The notes below the pieces were generated by a model. The model was given only the letters and a program-made list of their open reading frames with translations, was not told the origin of the DNA and searched no databases. A stretch of DNA of 64,000 bases, taken from Casuarius casuarius (lineage: Eukaryota; Chordata; Aves; Casuariiformes; Casuariidae). This document shows positions 12,201 through 63,924 of the stretch, one piece after another (within the stretch, counting starts at the first letter, position 1; each line of letters opens with the position of its first letter). The stretch spans positions 6,756,580-6,820,579 of the forward strand of contig PTFA01000024.1 of NCBI GenBank assembly GCA_003342895.1, read 5' to 3'. The translations under genes were made by a program, and so were the position numbers.

Positions 12201-15200
12201 GCTTCTCATGTGATATTACTGTGTCTAATGTAGTACCTGGAATTACCTTCAGATGTGATGTCACGCAGTTGACAATAAAAGTGCTCAGCACGGACATGAT
12301 GTAATAGCCGCCCAGTTGTGACTGTGTAGTTCTTAATATGACTTTAAGATAGAGTAAGGATTGGAGCTTGGTTTTGTGTGTTCCTTTTTAAAAATCAATT
12401 AGTGAATAATGGGAGATAAGAGGGAAAGCAACATGCAGTGAATGCACTTACCATGAGAAACAAGTGCTGGTGTAGTCGAGGCATGTACGTTGCTGCACTG
12501 CGTATAATTTGGTTTCTTCAGTGTTATTTAAAGATGACTGTTCAGACTGTTTAGGAATTCCACCTGGATGACTTGCAATAAATAGGGAGTATAGTGATTT
12601 TTCTCCTGAAATAAACACCTCAGCTTAAGTACTAGAATCTTACAGAATATGCAAGAAGAGCTATGTGATGGTACATATACAGTATCTGGTGAATAGTATC
12701 TACTTTTTTTTTTTTTTTAATTCCCTCTTTTCATTGTTAAGTAGATGATGGAGAATGAAATTGATGACTGAGTGACTTTTAAGTGTGGTATCGAGTTCCT
12801 GATACTGGTGTGAAAATGAAAAGGTATCTTGCTGAGAGAGAAGGTGAACAAGGGGAGCGGGCTGGGCACTGACTTGGTTTCAGTGGGAGAATTTCTAATT
12901 TATTTACTTATTTTTTTGAAATATGCATTGTTTTAGGTGCCTCTTCCCCCAAAGCAGTAGATTTAGGATCAGAAAAGTAAATGGATATCTAAAATGGGAA
13001 TGAGATGTGGTTTTAACACTCCTTTGGGCTGAAATAGGAGTCAGCCTAGGCTGTGCATCAGTGCTGCAGGTGGCTTAGCTAGGGCAGCTGCAGTGGTGTA
13101 GAGATGAGGTAGGCGAGACTGAGGAAGAAGAGGGCTTTGTTTGGTGTCCCTAATGAGGAGTTTAGACAAGAAACGTTTGCGGTCTTGATGTGTGATCTTT
13201 GGGGATCACAGTAAGGCAGGAAACCTCAAACCTGGCAGGAGTAAGGAAACATGAAAGTTTCATGCAACGTCTTGCAGTCCATTTCCATTATCTTAATGGT
13301 GGTAGCATTACGGTGAGCGCAGCTTGCTCCTCCGGCACGTTACCTGCCTGGAGAAATTTCCTATGGGGAAGCTCCTGTTAATGCTGTGCAGGTGGGAGAT
13401 GGGAGGAAATAATGTTCCACAGACAGCGTGAAATGCCTGAGAGAGTCCACAGAATCCAGCATATGTCGACTTGAGATTTGCCTTGGCCCTCCCAACTTGC
13501 GGCTTCTGTGTTAGACTTTTAAATGCAGAAGAACTGCTGGTAATTTATCCCTTGTTCTGCCACCATTGGCAGGCAAGCAGCATTAACTGTGTGGGGAAAA
13601 AAAAATTCTTGGGAGTGGGTTTTTTTTGTTTTGTTTTGTTTTGTTTTTTTTTAAGGTTGAACCTTACCAAAATGACCTCCCCCCCCCACAAAAAACCTCT
13701 TTACCTTTCTAGCAATTCTTTATTCAAAATAAGCAAATATTTAAAAATACTTTATAAACAACTTTTTTTTGCACGTCTCGTGGATTGTTAAAGAGAGATT
13801 TAGTACTTTACCATGTATAAGTGTTCCACTACAGCTCTCTGGATTATGGATATATACTTTTTTTCTTTTCTTTTCTCTTTCTCCCTGTTCCTTTGCATTG
13901 TTTTCTGGCTTTTGCTCTGCTTTTTTCTTGTCTTTTCCCCTTGACCTGCAGCATTTGCACGTTAGTGCTTACTGAAATACTTCATGTTGCATTTGGAGCA
14001 ATATAAATTAAGACCTTGCAATTCCAGATAGTTCAGCTCTGTAGCTGGCTGCACTTGTAAAGCAGTTCAGTACACTTTAATATGTAGATACTGTTGGCAC
14101 TGACAGACTGTTTATCATCTGTCTGACAGCTGGTCAATGCTGCAAGCAAAACAGCACTTGGCTACTTGAATAACAATTCAAGAATCTAGTATTTTCTCCC
14201 CAGTTAGACCCGCAACCTGTTTGGAATAATCCTGACTTTATAATTTATCAGATCATCTGCTTTGTGGTGGACACAGCTGTTGTGCTATAACTAGTCCTTT
14301 TCTTTAAAGGAAGTGAAGACTGTTTACACTTGAAGGGTGCTTGGACAAATCTAAGACACCTGTCAACCTGGGTCAAGCTGGAACTGCTGTGAAAAGCCGA
14401 GCATTCATGTCCTGGTTGCTGGGAAAAGATCCTGCTTTTGGGTAAGTCTGGAAATAAGCTTGCTTCATACCCCTTCTGCTTTTGAGTTGTAACATTTGCA
14501 GAATAGAATTAAGCAGTAAACAAAACTTTGGTTATTGTGTATGTTGAGCAAAGCTTTTGAAGGGTCTTGCAAATTTCCCTTTGGGAAGTGTGTGTGTTTG
14601 ACAGAACTTCTCACCTGCAGCTCCCAGGAGAACAAGTGCCTTATGGATGGTGAGAAGGAAGAGGATATTTTCAAACATCTTCCCCCCCCTTACTTTATAT
14701 TCTACCTTTAAACTAAACACTGTGCCCTTTGAGGACACTTTTTTTTTCTTTTTTTCCTTCAGTGGGAGTATGTGTCATTCATATTTGATCTCATATGGAA
14801 TCACTAAGCGTCAGTTCATGGTCCTGTAGACTGCAGCCGTAATTGCTTGGAGGCACCGTTTGAGGAAGCAGTGTACCCTGAGGACATTATGTCCTTAAAA
14901 GGATAGGAAAATTGAGTCGTTAGCACGATATGGTTTCCATCCAAGAAGTGTATTCAGGTCCTGCTTAAATAAGAACACCAAACACTCCATGTTTCTCACT
15001 GTGCCTCTCTTCCTAGTTATCCTATACATACATGAAATGACAGTCAGAAATAAGTATGCTATGCCATTTTACAGTATTGTAAAGTAAACTTAAAAAATGT
15101 GGTCTCCAGCAAAAGCTTTGCTTGATAACAGTCTGTCCTGAACATGAAAATACTAGCTGTTAAGTCACTGATAAGATGAATTTGTGATCTCTTATAATCA

Positions 15201-15437
15201 GACTCTTGGAGTTTGGTAGGACTGAATTATAATGCAGAACTCCATACTTATGTTGTAATACTTCATTGAAAAAGCTGGGTCAAATAGGTTGAAGAGAGAA
15301 GAGCTTGTGACAGTGTGAAGAACAGTGATCAGTGCGAAGTAGCTTACTTAATGTTTCTAGTGCAGGAGTAACTAATATGGTGATGATATGAATAAACAAA
15401 TGTTGTTGATAATTTGTAATTGTTTAACATCTTCCAG
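6291..15437 (+). other. AGTPBP1: AGTPBP1 intron 1
   Basis: First intron, between the CpG-island leader and the start-codon exon. It contains only short chance ORFs. Homopolymers include an A run near 8380-8395, a T run near 12703-12718 and a TTTTG-type microsatellite at 13620-13652. A GC-richer patch (about 11885-12105) stands out but has no recognisable identity. I see no conserved exon or RNA gene. Confidence 0.7.
13620..13652. repeat. TTTTG-type simple repeat
   Basis: T-rich tract containing four TTTTG units in a row between longer T runs, within intron 1. Confidence 0.8.
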
Positions 15438-15447
15438 GTTATCTGAG

Positions 15448-15459
15448 ATGGTGATTTGA
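15448..15459 (+). promoter_or_regulatory. Minimal upstream ORF (Met-Val-Ile-stop)
   Basis: ATG GTG ATT TGA lies in the 5' UTR part of exon 2, 18 bases before the main ATG and in the same frame. Initiation here would be followed at once by termination, so it could lower or regulate translation of CCP1. Confidence 0.6.
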
Positions 15460-15477
15460 AGAATCAAGTTTTCCGAT

Positions 15478-53123
<37,646 letters not shown>

Positions 53124-55499
53124 TAGTACACATTTTTTGTATTTACTTTGTTTTTGGACAGTCTCTAAAATGAGGTAAAGATTCACTCAAATGTTCTTCC
53201 ACTTCATCAGAAATGATGTTTATGTATCATGATGTGCTAGGGTAACAGGAATCTGAGTACTGGAAGCTGATCTTGATGATTCTGTTTGCTTCAGATTTAG
53301 AGAAAACAGTAATACTGAGCTAGACTATAAGTTACGTTTGTTGCTGGTATAAAGATTTTCAATTTTAATGTTATCAGGGAGCTGCTATGTCCAGTAAAAC
53401 TCAGTAGTGCTCAATTTTTTTTTTTCTGGGAACATTTTTTTTAATTACTAGCTACAATGTTAAAAATGTATTTAGATTTAAATTATGTAAGTTGAAAATT
53501 ACTGAGAGAACTAAGTTTTTCTTCCAAACCTTCCCCCAATCCCCCTATTCCTGGTACAAATATATAACAACATTTAAGAATTTAAATACATGAAATAATG
53601 TCAGGGTCACAAAGAAATATGTTGTATCTGCTCAGTAGCTAGCTTATTAAATTGCCAAATTCTTAAAGCTCTGGATAGGCTTGCAGAAGTATGTTTCCAT
53701 TCCCTAAGTAATGATTCGATATCCGCATGCACGTGGTAACTGGAGATGCACAGGGAACAGATTAATTCAAATGTACAAGTTTCTTTTTCTGAAAAGCTGG
53801 TTAGTGATGAAATAAGAATTACATATTTCAGTATTAAAGAGAAGAGTAGAAGAGAGTAAGGTTTACACATTAGGATATGTTATTGCCTGGTGTACTTACA
53901 ACTGAAAATGTAGCAATACTGAGAATCCAAAAAAATATAAATTTATTGTTGTATCTGCACAACTCAAGTGATCAGGTGCTTGGGACTAAGACTTTAATTA
54001 GGTGCTAGACTGTAGAGCAGTTAGCTAGTCTGTAGACCGTGAATACTAGCAGAGGTGTGGGAGGACATCTGTGGTACCCTGTGGAAGGAGGGAGAAGGTC
54101 TTCAGTTCCAGTATTTAAGCACATGAAGTGTTACCAGAATGTGGAGCGCTGGGAATAACTGGAGCTTGAGAAAATGCTTAGCATATACAGTTATTAATAA
54201 AAAGTGCACAGTAAAAGGCAGTAACAGTGAGAGCATCCGAAGGATGTTGTGAAAAGTATATGAAAGGTAGCTGCAGTGTGTAGATGCCTTGGATTGAAGG
54301 TGCTGGATGCCTGGATCCCCCAGTACCATTTGCTCACCAGTGCAGCATTAGCGTGGCAGCTAACTGCTGAACTGCCACCGTCAGATCAGCTTTTCTGCCT
54401 AGATCAGGCTGAGTTAAAGATTCCTGGAAGAGATACGATGTGAGAGACTCTGGAGTACCCCTCTCCCACCAGTGGGTAAGCCTTCCTCTGAAGAGTGAGT
54501 TGGAGTGGTTCACTGGGAGGAAGTCTAGCAGCAGACGCTGAAAAAAGCCAACAATGCTCTAAAACTGTTGGGATGGCTTCAGGCTGATATCTCTGCTGTG
54601 GACTAAACACAGCATTTTAGTTGGTAAGAATGCCTTGCTGTTGCTTACTGTACCGCCACGACATCAGTACCAAAACACCAGCAGCAGCAGAGAGCGGTGT
54701 TCAATGTTTGTAGCATTAATCTTCAGTGTGTCGCTCTAAGTTCTCACTTGTATGGTGTATGAATTACTGTGAGCCTTGTAGGAGGTAGTTTGACAAGGAA
54801 AAAAATTGATTAGTGTCCTTGTTTTTGCAGGTATAAAACCATGTTTCAGTAATCCCTATAGTGTATTTTAAAAAAAAAAAATGGGGAAGAAACTTTGAAT
54901 GGTCTTGAACTCTTTCTGTGATTTCTTGCCTTGGTTAAAAATCTTGAGCAAGTTGGTCTTTAGAGTAAGCTAATATAACTCTTTACATTCCCCTAGAAAG
55001 ATTCATGTGTGTCCTTTTTTGTAGCTTACAGAGCAGCCATGCAGGCAGCTCAGGAAATGTTTCCTCCCTTGTTACCCTAGGGGTTCAGGTTGTTGATCAT
55101 CAGGTCACTGTGGAAAGCAGCTCTCTTGCCCTAAACTTTTGGGTGAGAAAAACAGATTCAGTAGGATTTGTCTCATGGACAGAGGGCAGATTAAGGAAAA
55201 GATTGCGCTGCTTGTGTATTGTTCTATATGTGTGGCCAGATGTGTAGATGTGTATCATCTAAACATAATCTAGTCAGGGTGGTTCTTAAAAAGACAAGAA
55301 TCTTTCTTACTGTCTGATAGAAATTTCATTTTTTCTTTAGGATGAAATGTAAGTTTGGGCAAAAGAACCCAAAACTTGAGAAGGTAAAAATGTTAACTGC
55401 TGAGGAAGCATTGTCTAGATCCTTGAAACAAATTCTGTAGCACATCCCAAATAGGTATATATGTAAGGATTGCAAGCAAGGTGGGGAGAATGCTTTACG

Positions 55500-55885
55500 C
55501 TGCAAAGCTCTTGAGGGGAATCACCAGGTGCAATTCAATCTTCATTACATGGGAAGTCATGCTACAGCAAATAAAAGGAAATAGTTTGATTATTTTTCTC
55601 ACAAAGCCTTAATCAAAAGGAAGAGGAAAAACTAGGAGATGGAGGAGGAAAGAACATGATAGCTGCCTTTGAATATCTAAAGACAGATGCAAGGAACTTG
55701 TTGCCTCTCCAGGGTAGATAGGACCATAAGTCATGGCCTTAAATTGCAAGGATAAGTCAGCCTTGACTTTAGGAAAAAACTGTGTGTGGCAAGCAAAAAC
55801 GAAGTTCTGGAATAGATCATCTGGGGAAGCTGCAGAGTTTCCACAGGAGATTGAGAATAATGTAGACAAACTTTAGCCCAGAATG
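55500..55885 (+). mobile_element. CR1/L3-type LINE fragment, degraded
   Basis: Matches the pattern of a CR1 3' region: ACATGATAGCTGCCTTTGAA (about 55653), AGGACCATAAGTCATGGCCT and TAAATTGCAAGG (about 55720-55750), AGGAAAAAACT, TTCTGGAATAGATCATCTGG, GGAAGCTGCAGAGTTTCCA and GTAGACAAAC. The last part (about 55650-55870) is secure; the left border is vague. Confidence 0.65.
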
Positions 55886-58800
55886 GCAGTGGGAATAGTT
55901 GAGTTGGCTTTACACACAGAGGTAGACAAAGTGGCAGTGTGGAACTTCTTCAGTAAGTAACAGGCTAGAAATAATTATCCATAAATATCAAATAGTTGAG
56001 AATGGCTTTGAATCTCCCCTTTAAAAGGAAGGGTATCTCTAAGTCTGGCCTCAAAAGATGCTGTATGCTAGCATGTCTCTAAATTAGAGTGCTAACTTAA
56101 ATAATCAAAGTGCAATGTTCCAAAATCACAGTCTGATTTTTCAGAACTTTCACAGCCAATTTCCTAATCCCTGAAACCCTTTCTTTGGTGTTTCTGCCAT
56201 ATATGCTATAACACTTTTATGAGTATCTATCTGTTCTTCCATAAATGTGGGCTGGCATTAAGGCAGTCTGACTTCACAGCTATTGTGGATGGCCTCCCAA
56301 GTTCCTTATGTCCGTTAGCTCAGCGTGCTGAACTTCATAATTTAATACTGATATGTAATACTTATCTTATGACTTGTGAGGTTTCTCACATTATTACCCT
56401 TGAGCACATACTCTCAAAAATAGGTTTATTTTTTATTTCATTTGCAGATGATATTATATGTTAATGAGACTGCATATTATTTTCGCTATCCAGAAGTGCT
56501 ATATAACGAGACCCTATGCAGAAGTGTTATATTATTGTCAATTTTATTAGGACTAAGCTTCAGTGTAAAATCTCGCTCTTTGAAATATTACTGTATTTTG
56601 AATTAAGATATGGTTGTAAATGATTAATCCTCAGGAGAGCATTGGAGGATAGCCACAGATTTCTATGTAACTTTATATTCACTGCCTCAGATGCAGAATA
56701 TGTATTTTATATTATCTTTTTAGAGAAGGCTAACATCCCAGTTCACAGATGAAGTTAGTGGTTGTGCTTCAGAAAAGTTGTGGGCTGAATTTCCTACTCC
56801 ATTTATGTTGTTCCTGATGGAGGGGCCTTTATAACTTCATTTTAATTGTTAATTATTACTGGGTACGCTTACATTAGTGATAGGCTTCAGTTTAAATGCA
56901 GGACATCTGAAATCTCAGTAACCATGGAAAAAAATCATTATGTAAATATGGCATGTACTCACCCAGTTACTGGCAAGAAGTTTACCAAGCTGTTTTTAAT
57001 AATTCATTTAGTCTGTGGATTATCATAATGGTTACTGAAATGAAGTATTGGAGATATGCCAAGTTAAATGTATTCTAGCTCCTCTATCCTTATTAAATGA
57101 GAATTTAGGCAACCTCACAGGCTTTACATAGGTTACAAGTATAGTTTGGATGACCTTGCATGCAATGATTTGTTTTTACTTTGGATCCTAAATTGTATTA
57201 TGATGTGTTACACTGATGTTCTCCTTAACAGCTGCATTTTTTCCTCTCTAAGGAGAATACCACAAATTTCAGATTGTGTGCCATTTGGATTTAGTATCGC
57301 TTACCCAAATGCAACAGCTTGGAATGTTTTTCCCTTTTGTTCACTTAATTTTTATTGCTGCAGTAAATGCAGCAATTCCTGTGTTTCATAACTTTTTTGA
57401 AAGAGTATTTGGTATCAATTTTTCACACATTAATAAATAATCACACTGCAGCTACTTCGAATGTAAGAGAAATTTCATCATTAAGATTCCAGTTTCCAAA
57501 CTGGTAAGCACCTGTTGCTTTTGCACACTGTTCTTATATGAAGCATGTTTTAAATTTGTGGAGGAAATATGACAGCAATAATAAGTTTAGCTAAAAGCCT
57601 TCCACATAACAAGTATTTGTCTCAGCTTTTCAATGTCAAGGCCATTCTGTGTTATGTAATGTATTCCAGAAATCAGTTATACTGAAAATACAGAATTATT
57701 TAAGTTGTAACATAACCATAAAAATGCAAAAGATCCGATGACACCCTAAGTAATGCATACCAGATGGTTGGCAAGTCCCACTATCTTCCATTTGTCTCCA
57801 GTAGGAAAAGCATTGCACGGAACTTAGTTGACCATTCACTTTTGCTACTGAAATGTAGATTAATTTTTCCTTATGCTGGAAGTCAAAATGGTTCTTGAAA
57901 AATCAGGTCATAAATCTTACTCTTCACTGATGTTATTCTAAGGAATCTAGAAAATGTCAATGCTATATCTTCCTCTTGTACCTGACTGCATCTATATTAC
58001 TCCAAGCTATTTACATGGTCTTTACTGAGATTTTACATACCTATTGGTTTTTTTTAGTTATTCCATGGAAAAATGTTGTCTTCATTACTAAAACTCATTA
58101 TGCTGATGCTGTAATGGTAACTTTAAGTTATTATGGGAGGTAGCAAGCTGGGCTTCCTCATAAAAGAGAAAGCAGTTAGCAAGATGTCCAAGGCTCTAAA
58201 GCAAAGATGAATAGGGAGTATGTGAGCATCTCTTACTATCCTGAGGCTTGTGATGATACTAGGATTTGGGTACCTACGTGGAAGATTAGTAATGTAATTT
58301 AATTGGCCTAGGAATAGGGCAGGTGTTTGCGATGAGAAGAAGTCTTTCCTGGCAAAAAAATTGGTTTAGACAGTGGCTTATAAAATACTATTTCACAGCA
58401 GTAAAGGTAACATTGATTAATGCTTATGCGTTAAAGGTCTGGTGAAATTCTTTTAAAAGACTTTTCTAACTCAATCATTGTAGCTGAACTTTACTTTAAA
58501 CTGATTATGACCAAGCTCTTTTATGGAATGTCACACAGAGATAAGGGTGAACTGTAGTTTGTGGTTGTTCATTAAGGACCAGTTTTTCACTGGTAGGCTT
58601 AATGTGAGGATTTTTTCCGTAAATAGCTTCTGAGCTGATTATATTTTGCTGGCGAGTTTCAGACTCCATCCTAAAGGACCAAGTCATGAAAATTCAAAAC
58701 TGATTATATTTTAAGCCAAAGTTTTAAGCTGGAGAGAGATCACTGAATAACTTCAGTAACGTTTGAAACTGAATGCTTGTACAAAAGTGATATGAAAAAA

Positions 58801-61405
58801 ATTTTCCCTCCCCATGACCTTTGAGTGTTACACAGCTAGAGATCATGAAAGGTAGTAGCCAAATGCTTCTGCACTGAAGAAACGAGGACAGTTTAGAAAG
58901 AGCCAGACTGGGCTGTGTGCACGTGCAACGTCAGAATTTTTGTGATGGAGAAGCATTCACGTAACTAGTATTAGACTTTATTGGAGAAATCTGTTGGCAG
59001 TGTTTTAGATTTTTCTCATGTCTGGTGGCTTTGTTTCTTAAATATAATAAATGTAGATCGATTTTAATAACACCAAAAATTAGATGTGTAAGTTCCAACA
59101 ACTGATCTTTAAAATGTGGCATTAAGACTGAAATAAGTTGTATATTTGTATCTGACTCTGTATACGTTTTGAATCCATCTTAAAAGTGGTTTGGTACTCA
59201 TGATTGTTCGTACAGGGGCTCATTTCATTGAATTCAAAGGCAATGCTTTTTACTAAAAACCAGGAGCAGAATCGGACACTTAACTGGACAGGGGGCATCT
59301 TTCAGGGAAAAGCTCAAACTCCTGTTGTCTGTGTCACTACCATAATGCACCCCAGTATCTCACAGTCCCTTTTTTGTCAAGTGTGACTTTTTTTTCCTTG
59401 GACTTAATATGTAACCATAGCAGCCTTATATGTGTCCACTGATCTGATTGAACCTATTGATGTATCAAAACAGATCTGTTTAACCAAAGTCACCCAAGTG
59501 ATCATCTCCAGTAAAAAACATTGGAAAATATGAAAGTAAATAATACTTAGTGTGTCAAAATGGTCTTTCAGTAAATCTAGAGCAGTATGACTAGAATTTT
59601 TTAAACCAATAATTTGGGTACCCTTCCAAAACAGGAGGATGCCAGTGTGTCTTCATAATAGTAGGAATTTATCAAGATAACTGTATTGACACCTTTTTGT
59701 TTCTGGGGTCTCAGAAGCTTGAGTTGTGCCATACATCTCAGGCCACCGGATTTTCTGTCTTGTTCGCTTGAAGAAGTCTGTCTAGAGCAAAGCAATTTTC
59801 GGCTTCTGGAGAAAAACGCCTATATGACAACCAGACCAAATATCCTTGGGGGGTCCCAGTTTCCTGGCTTTTATAGTGCTTGCTGCATGTTTCAGCAGAA
59901 ACTTCAGAAATCCACATGGTTTACCAATGATGGTACTCCCAAAGGAAGTCTCATATTCCTCACCTTTTAGGGGCTGGCTTGTATTCAGAGCTGAAACATA
60001 CTGTAAAACAGAGTAGGGTTAAAGGTTAACTTTTTTAAGGGACAAGGGAAATAGCAGATGCCTCTATTCTAGATATTATTTTAAATATATTTTAATAACA
60101 GTGTCTTTTTTAATGTATCCCCCTAAAAGCCCCTTTCTGCTGTCTCAGGAGGTACTGGAGAAGGGCTTAATGGCTAGCTAAGGATGAGATATTTACCCCT
60201 CCAAAAAAAATCTGGATTGTATCAAGTGGGAGCTCCTCTCCTGGATGAGGAATATTCAGATATTAACAGCTGAAGAAGGAAAGTGAGATTCAGTATGGAT
60301 TCTCCACTAGCCTTTCACATATTTTTCTGCATAAGCAGTGTTTTGAGATCACTGAATAAGTTTTCAGGGTTATTTTATATTTCTGTTTTAAGGTGAAAAA
60401 GAATCCTGGACACTGCCTCAGTATGTTGCTGTTCATAGAGTGGTGGTTCTTTTTCCCCCCTCCGCTTTTGGAGGTGTGAGAGATGCTCTGAATAGTTGAC
60501 TAGAAGGCTCAGACTAATTTCCAGAGGTCCAGTGGGTACTAATTCTTAGTGACATTTCTAATGAGGGTCAGCAAAATCTTGAGGGCTCCTTTCCCCCCTT
60601 GCCAGTTCCTCAGTAGTGAAATATGGACTGGTATTTCTGGCGACTGTTAGCCCTGAAGCGCAGAGGATTTGGGCTCCCTGGCTTTAACAAGCCATACTAC
60701 TGCTTTGAGGAAAAGGGTTTGTTTGGTAGGGTTATTTTCCCCCTCTATGGATCTGGCTACCTTTCTGTTCAAAATAAGTCCCTCTCTTCATAATTAATGG
60801 GAAATAGATTTCCCGTAATTTTGTTCTACTCCTTAGTGCTTTAAAAATTAGTAATTTTTATTGACACCTCTTGAAGCCTTCATGTCAAATACGTGGAGGA
60901 GGTAGGTTGTTTGCCCTTTGATCCACACCTTGTATCCACAGTGCTGAGACTGGAGTTTTTCAGGGTGGTAAAAATCTGTACCAGCCGATTTATTAGGCAT
61001 CTATTCACCTGGGTGCTGGAAATATACAGTGAGCTTCTACTGAGTAAAACTTATAAAGCTAATTTCTGTTCCACTTCAAAGGTAGTCATTGGTCAGAGGA
61101 TTATCACACAATTTCTTGCTTTATATGGGGAGACTTCCATACCAATTATTTTCCTATAATAAAAATACTGCTTATGCTTTCCTTGTATGTCTGTTTTTCA
61201 CTGCTCATTACTTACTGTGATGAATGAGAAGAGAAACTACCTACAGAAAATTCAGGTAAGAAATTCATAAATAGAAATATGAGTAGTTTTTACAAGACTG
61301 TTATGTGTCCCAGTTAGAGCAATGAATAAGATCATAGTTACTTCCTCTATATTTTTGGATGTTACTGATGTTGCTTTTTTAAAAACATAATTTTTAATGC
61401 TTTGG

Positions 61406-61408
<3 letters not shown>

Positions 61409-61447
<39 letters not shown>
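61409..61447. repeat. A39 homopolymer
   Basis: Thirty-nine uninterrupted A in the last intron. Upstream sequence shows no SINE or gene body, and I see no clear target-site duplication. Confidence 0.95.
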
Positions 61448-61452
<5 letters not shown>

Positions 61453-63885
61453 TTTAAAGATTCAGAGGCATCATTCTTGATTTTGCAAATGCTCTTGAGG
61501 GTTTCTCAAACTCTCTGGTTTTACTAGCTGTACTTAAATTGAGCAAGTAACTGTTAATATTTTGAAATATACTTCCAATATTTCATTAGATGTAGTCTCA
61601 GATTCCTTGAGTTCATTTTGAACCATGTCTGAAACATACTTGACTTAAGAAAAATAAAGCAGTAAGTAGATTTATTTCCCTCTGGCAGTGCACTTTAACA
61701 TTTTAAGTGATGAATTAAACACTTTATTTTTCTTTAATTATTTTGAAACCATTTGGCAATGATTTCCTCCATTTCCAAATGGAAAAGATTAGACTAAATG
61801 TTATATTGATCTTGTAATAAGAATTATAGTTGTTATGCTGACAGGTTTGATAAAGACTGTATGCGATGAAATAAAAACACATGACTAGTCATAACTACTA
61901 GGACTTACTGGAATTATCTTTTACCTGCTAACTTGACCTCTTTTTGGAAATTCCAGTCCTTTATTTGTTTTTTTTTTAAGGTTCATTGGTATGTTCTAGG
62001 ACATAGTGTATTTTTGTTTATAAACTTAATTTAATTATAACAGAGAAGCAGACTGAGCTTTTGGAACCTGGCATATCTAGGGAATGATAAAAAAGGTAGA
62101 CTGCCAAAAGGAGATATGAGAAAGAAAAAAACTGCTGCAAAACTCATTTCCTGCACTTATGGTCTCACCATTTCAGAAAATACATCTGACTAGTAGGAGG
62201 AAAGAATGAGGGGTCCATGCAAGGGAGAACTGGACTAGGACCCTCTTGCAGTGGGTCTCTTCCTGGGCTGCCAGAAGGAAACTGGATTTGACCTACGCTC
62301 TTATTTACTCTCTCCACCTTATTTACTCTTAAACTTACTCTTAAACTTTGCCCAGACATTTGCATACTTCTGCTCACAGATTAAGGGGACTGGAAGTTTT
62401 TCTTCCCACCTTTCTGCAGCATGCCAGGCTGACATCTCTTAACCTTTTCTCGGCCTTCCAGTATCTTAGGAACACAATTCAATTAAAAAGAAGGCATCTT
62501 ACACTGCAACTTTTGTCCTATTTTCCTGTGTCCTTTTCAGAAGGTTGGAAGGCAAAGCTGTTGAAGATGATACCTGGGATTTCACTGATGGGCCTAGTGG
62601 CAGTTGTAGGAGGAGAGTGCCTGTAGACCAAGACCCTCCTTTGGCATCGGTGTTATCTAGCTTTTAACTCTCTGCAGACTATAGAAACAGAGTACAGATA
62701 ACTTCAGGGTTACAGAAGCCAACTTATTGAGGCAGTGCAGGGTTCTCTCTGCTTTTGTTCCAAACAGTTTTTCTAATACAAAAAAAGTAGCTTACTTCAA
62801 AATTGTTTGTCTTCTCCAGGATGCAGTGGGGAAGTAGTAAGCTTAAAAAAAAAATAAACAGAAATAGTAGTGTATTAATAGTTAATTATTCTTCATATCA
62901 CTCTCGTGCTTTTCTTCCACTTTTGTTACAATGATGCAATCAATTACTGGTGTTTAAAGTGCTGCAGTCAATGATTGTTGAATGTGACTAATTTAGTCTA
63001 GTTTTGAGTTTCACAAAAGGTATTTTGGGGCAATGCCACAAAGTGTTGAGATTAGTTTCTTCGGCCATGGAATGAAATTACATAACATTAATAATCAGGA
63101 TATTAGAAAACAAAGCATAAATGGTATTTGGATACTCAGCTTATGGCTTGGAAAGGAGTCTGACGTGTAACTCTTCCTCTTTGGCCTTGGAAATTCCCTT
63201 TAGGAAATATCCTACTACTTGGTAAAAACACACAGGTGAAGAGCTCCTTAAGGGGACAGCAAATGTAGCTGCATGTGCGATGATAGTGCCTACTGCAGAG
63301 GCTTTGCTGATCCCTAACAGACAATATAGACCCTAAGGGGAAATTAAAAGCAAAAGTATGGAGAAATGATTCTTTTGTGATATTTCCTGATTATTTTTCA
63401 CCTCATTTTCCCTCCCCCAGTAACACAATTTTAAAAGGATTCATTACTACTTCAGATTTTCTTTCCTTCCTTTCCCAACTCCCCAAGCAGCTGCAACTCT
63501 CCATAGTTTGGCAGAAAGTATTTCTTAATTTTGTTTTTCTTCTGAAGTTTGTAAATGTAGTCTTCCCCCATAGTCTCAGAAAACTGTTTATCTCTGCGGG
63601 CTTGAAACTGATATTGGTTGTGTCTGGCTTATGGACTAATTTCCCCATAATTGACTCATATGGATAATTAAAAATCCAAGTATATCTTTTGAAGGACAAA
63701 AACAAAATTTCGGCTGGAAAAACATCTATCATATTAGTGACTGGGTTTATTTTTGAATATGTTCAGAGCATTAATTTAAATAAACAGTGAGATATTGACT
63801 TTTTTAATTAAAATGAGATCTTGTTTTAATAAGTAATATTCATTTCTAAATTGAATGCTTTAAATGACAGGAGATGGGGATTTCT

Positions 63886-63924
63886 TACATACATATACAT
63901 ATATAGACACATACATATGTATAT
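63886..63924. repeat. Imperfect CATA/TA simple repeat
   Basis: ACATACATATACATATAT followed by a similar stretch. Low-complexity microsatellite. Confidence 0.75.

Noticed and set aside
55609..55869. 86-codon minus-strand ORF
   Set aside because: It is antisense to a CR1-type LINE fragment and so is a shadow of that element.
63403..63732. 109-codon minus-strand ORF near the right edge
   Set aside because: No recognisable domain and no transcript signals. It lies opposite another chance ORF.
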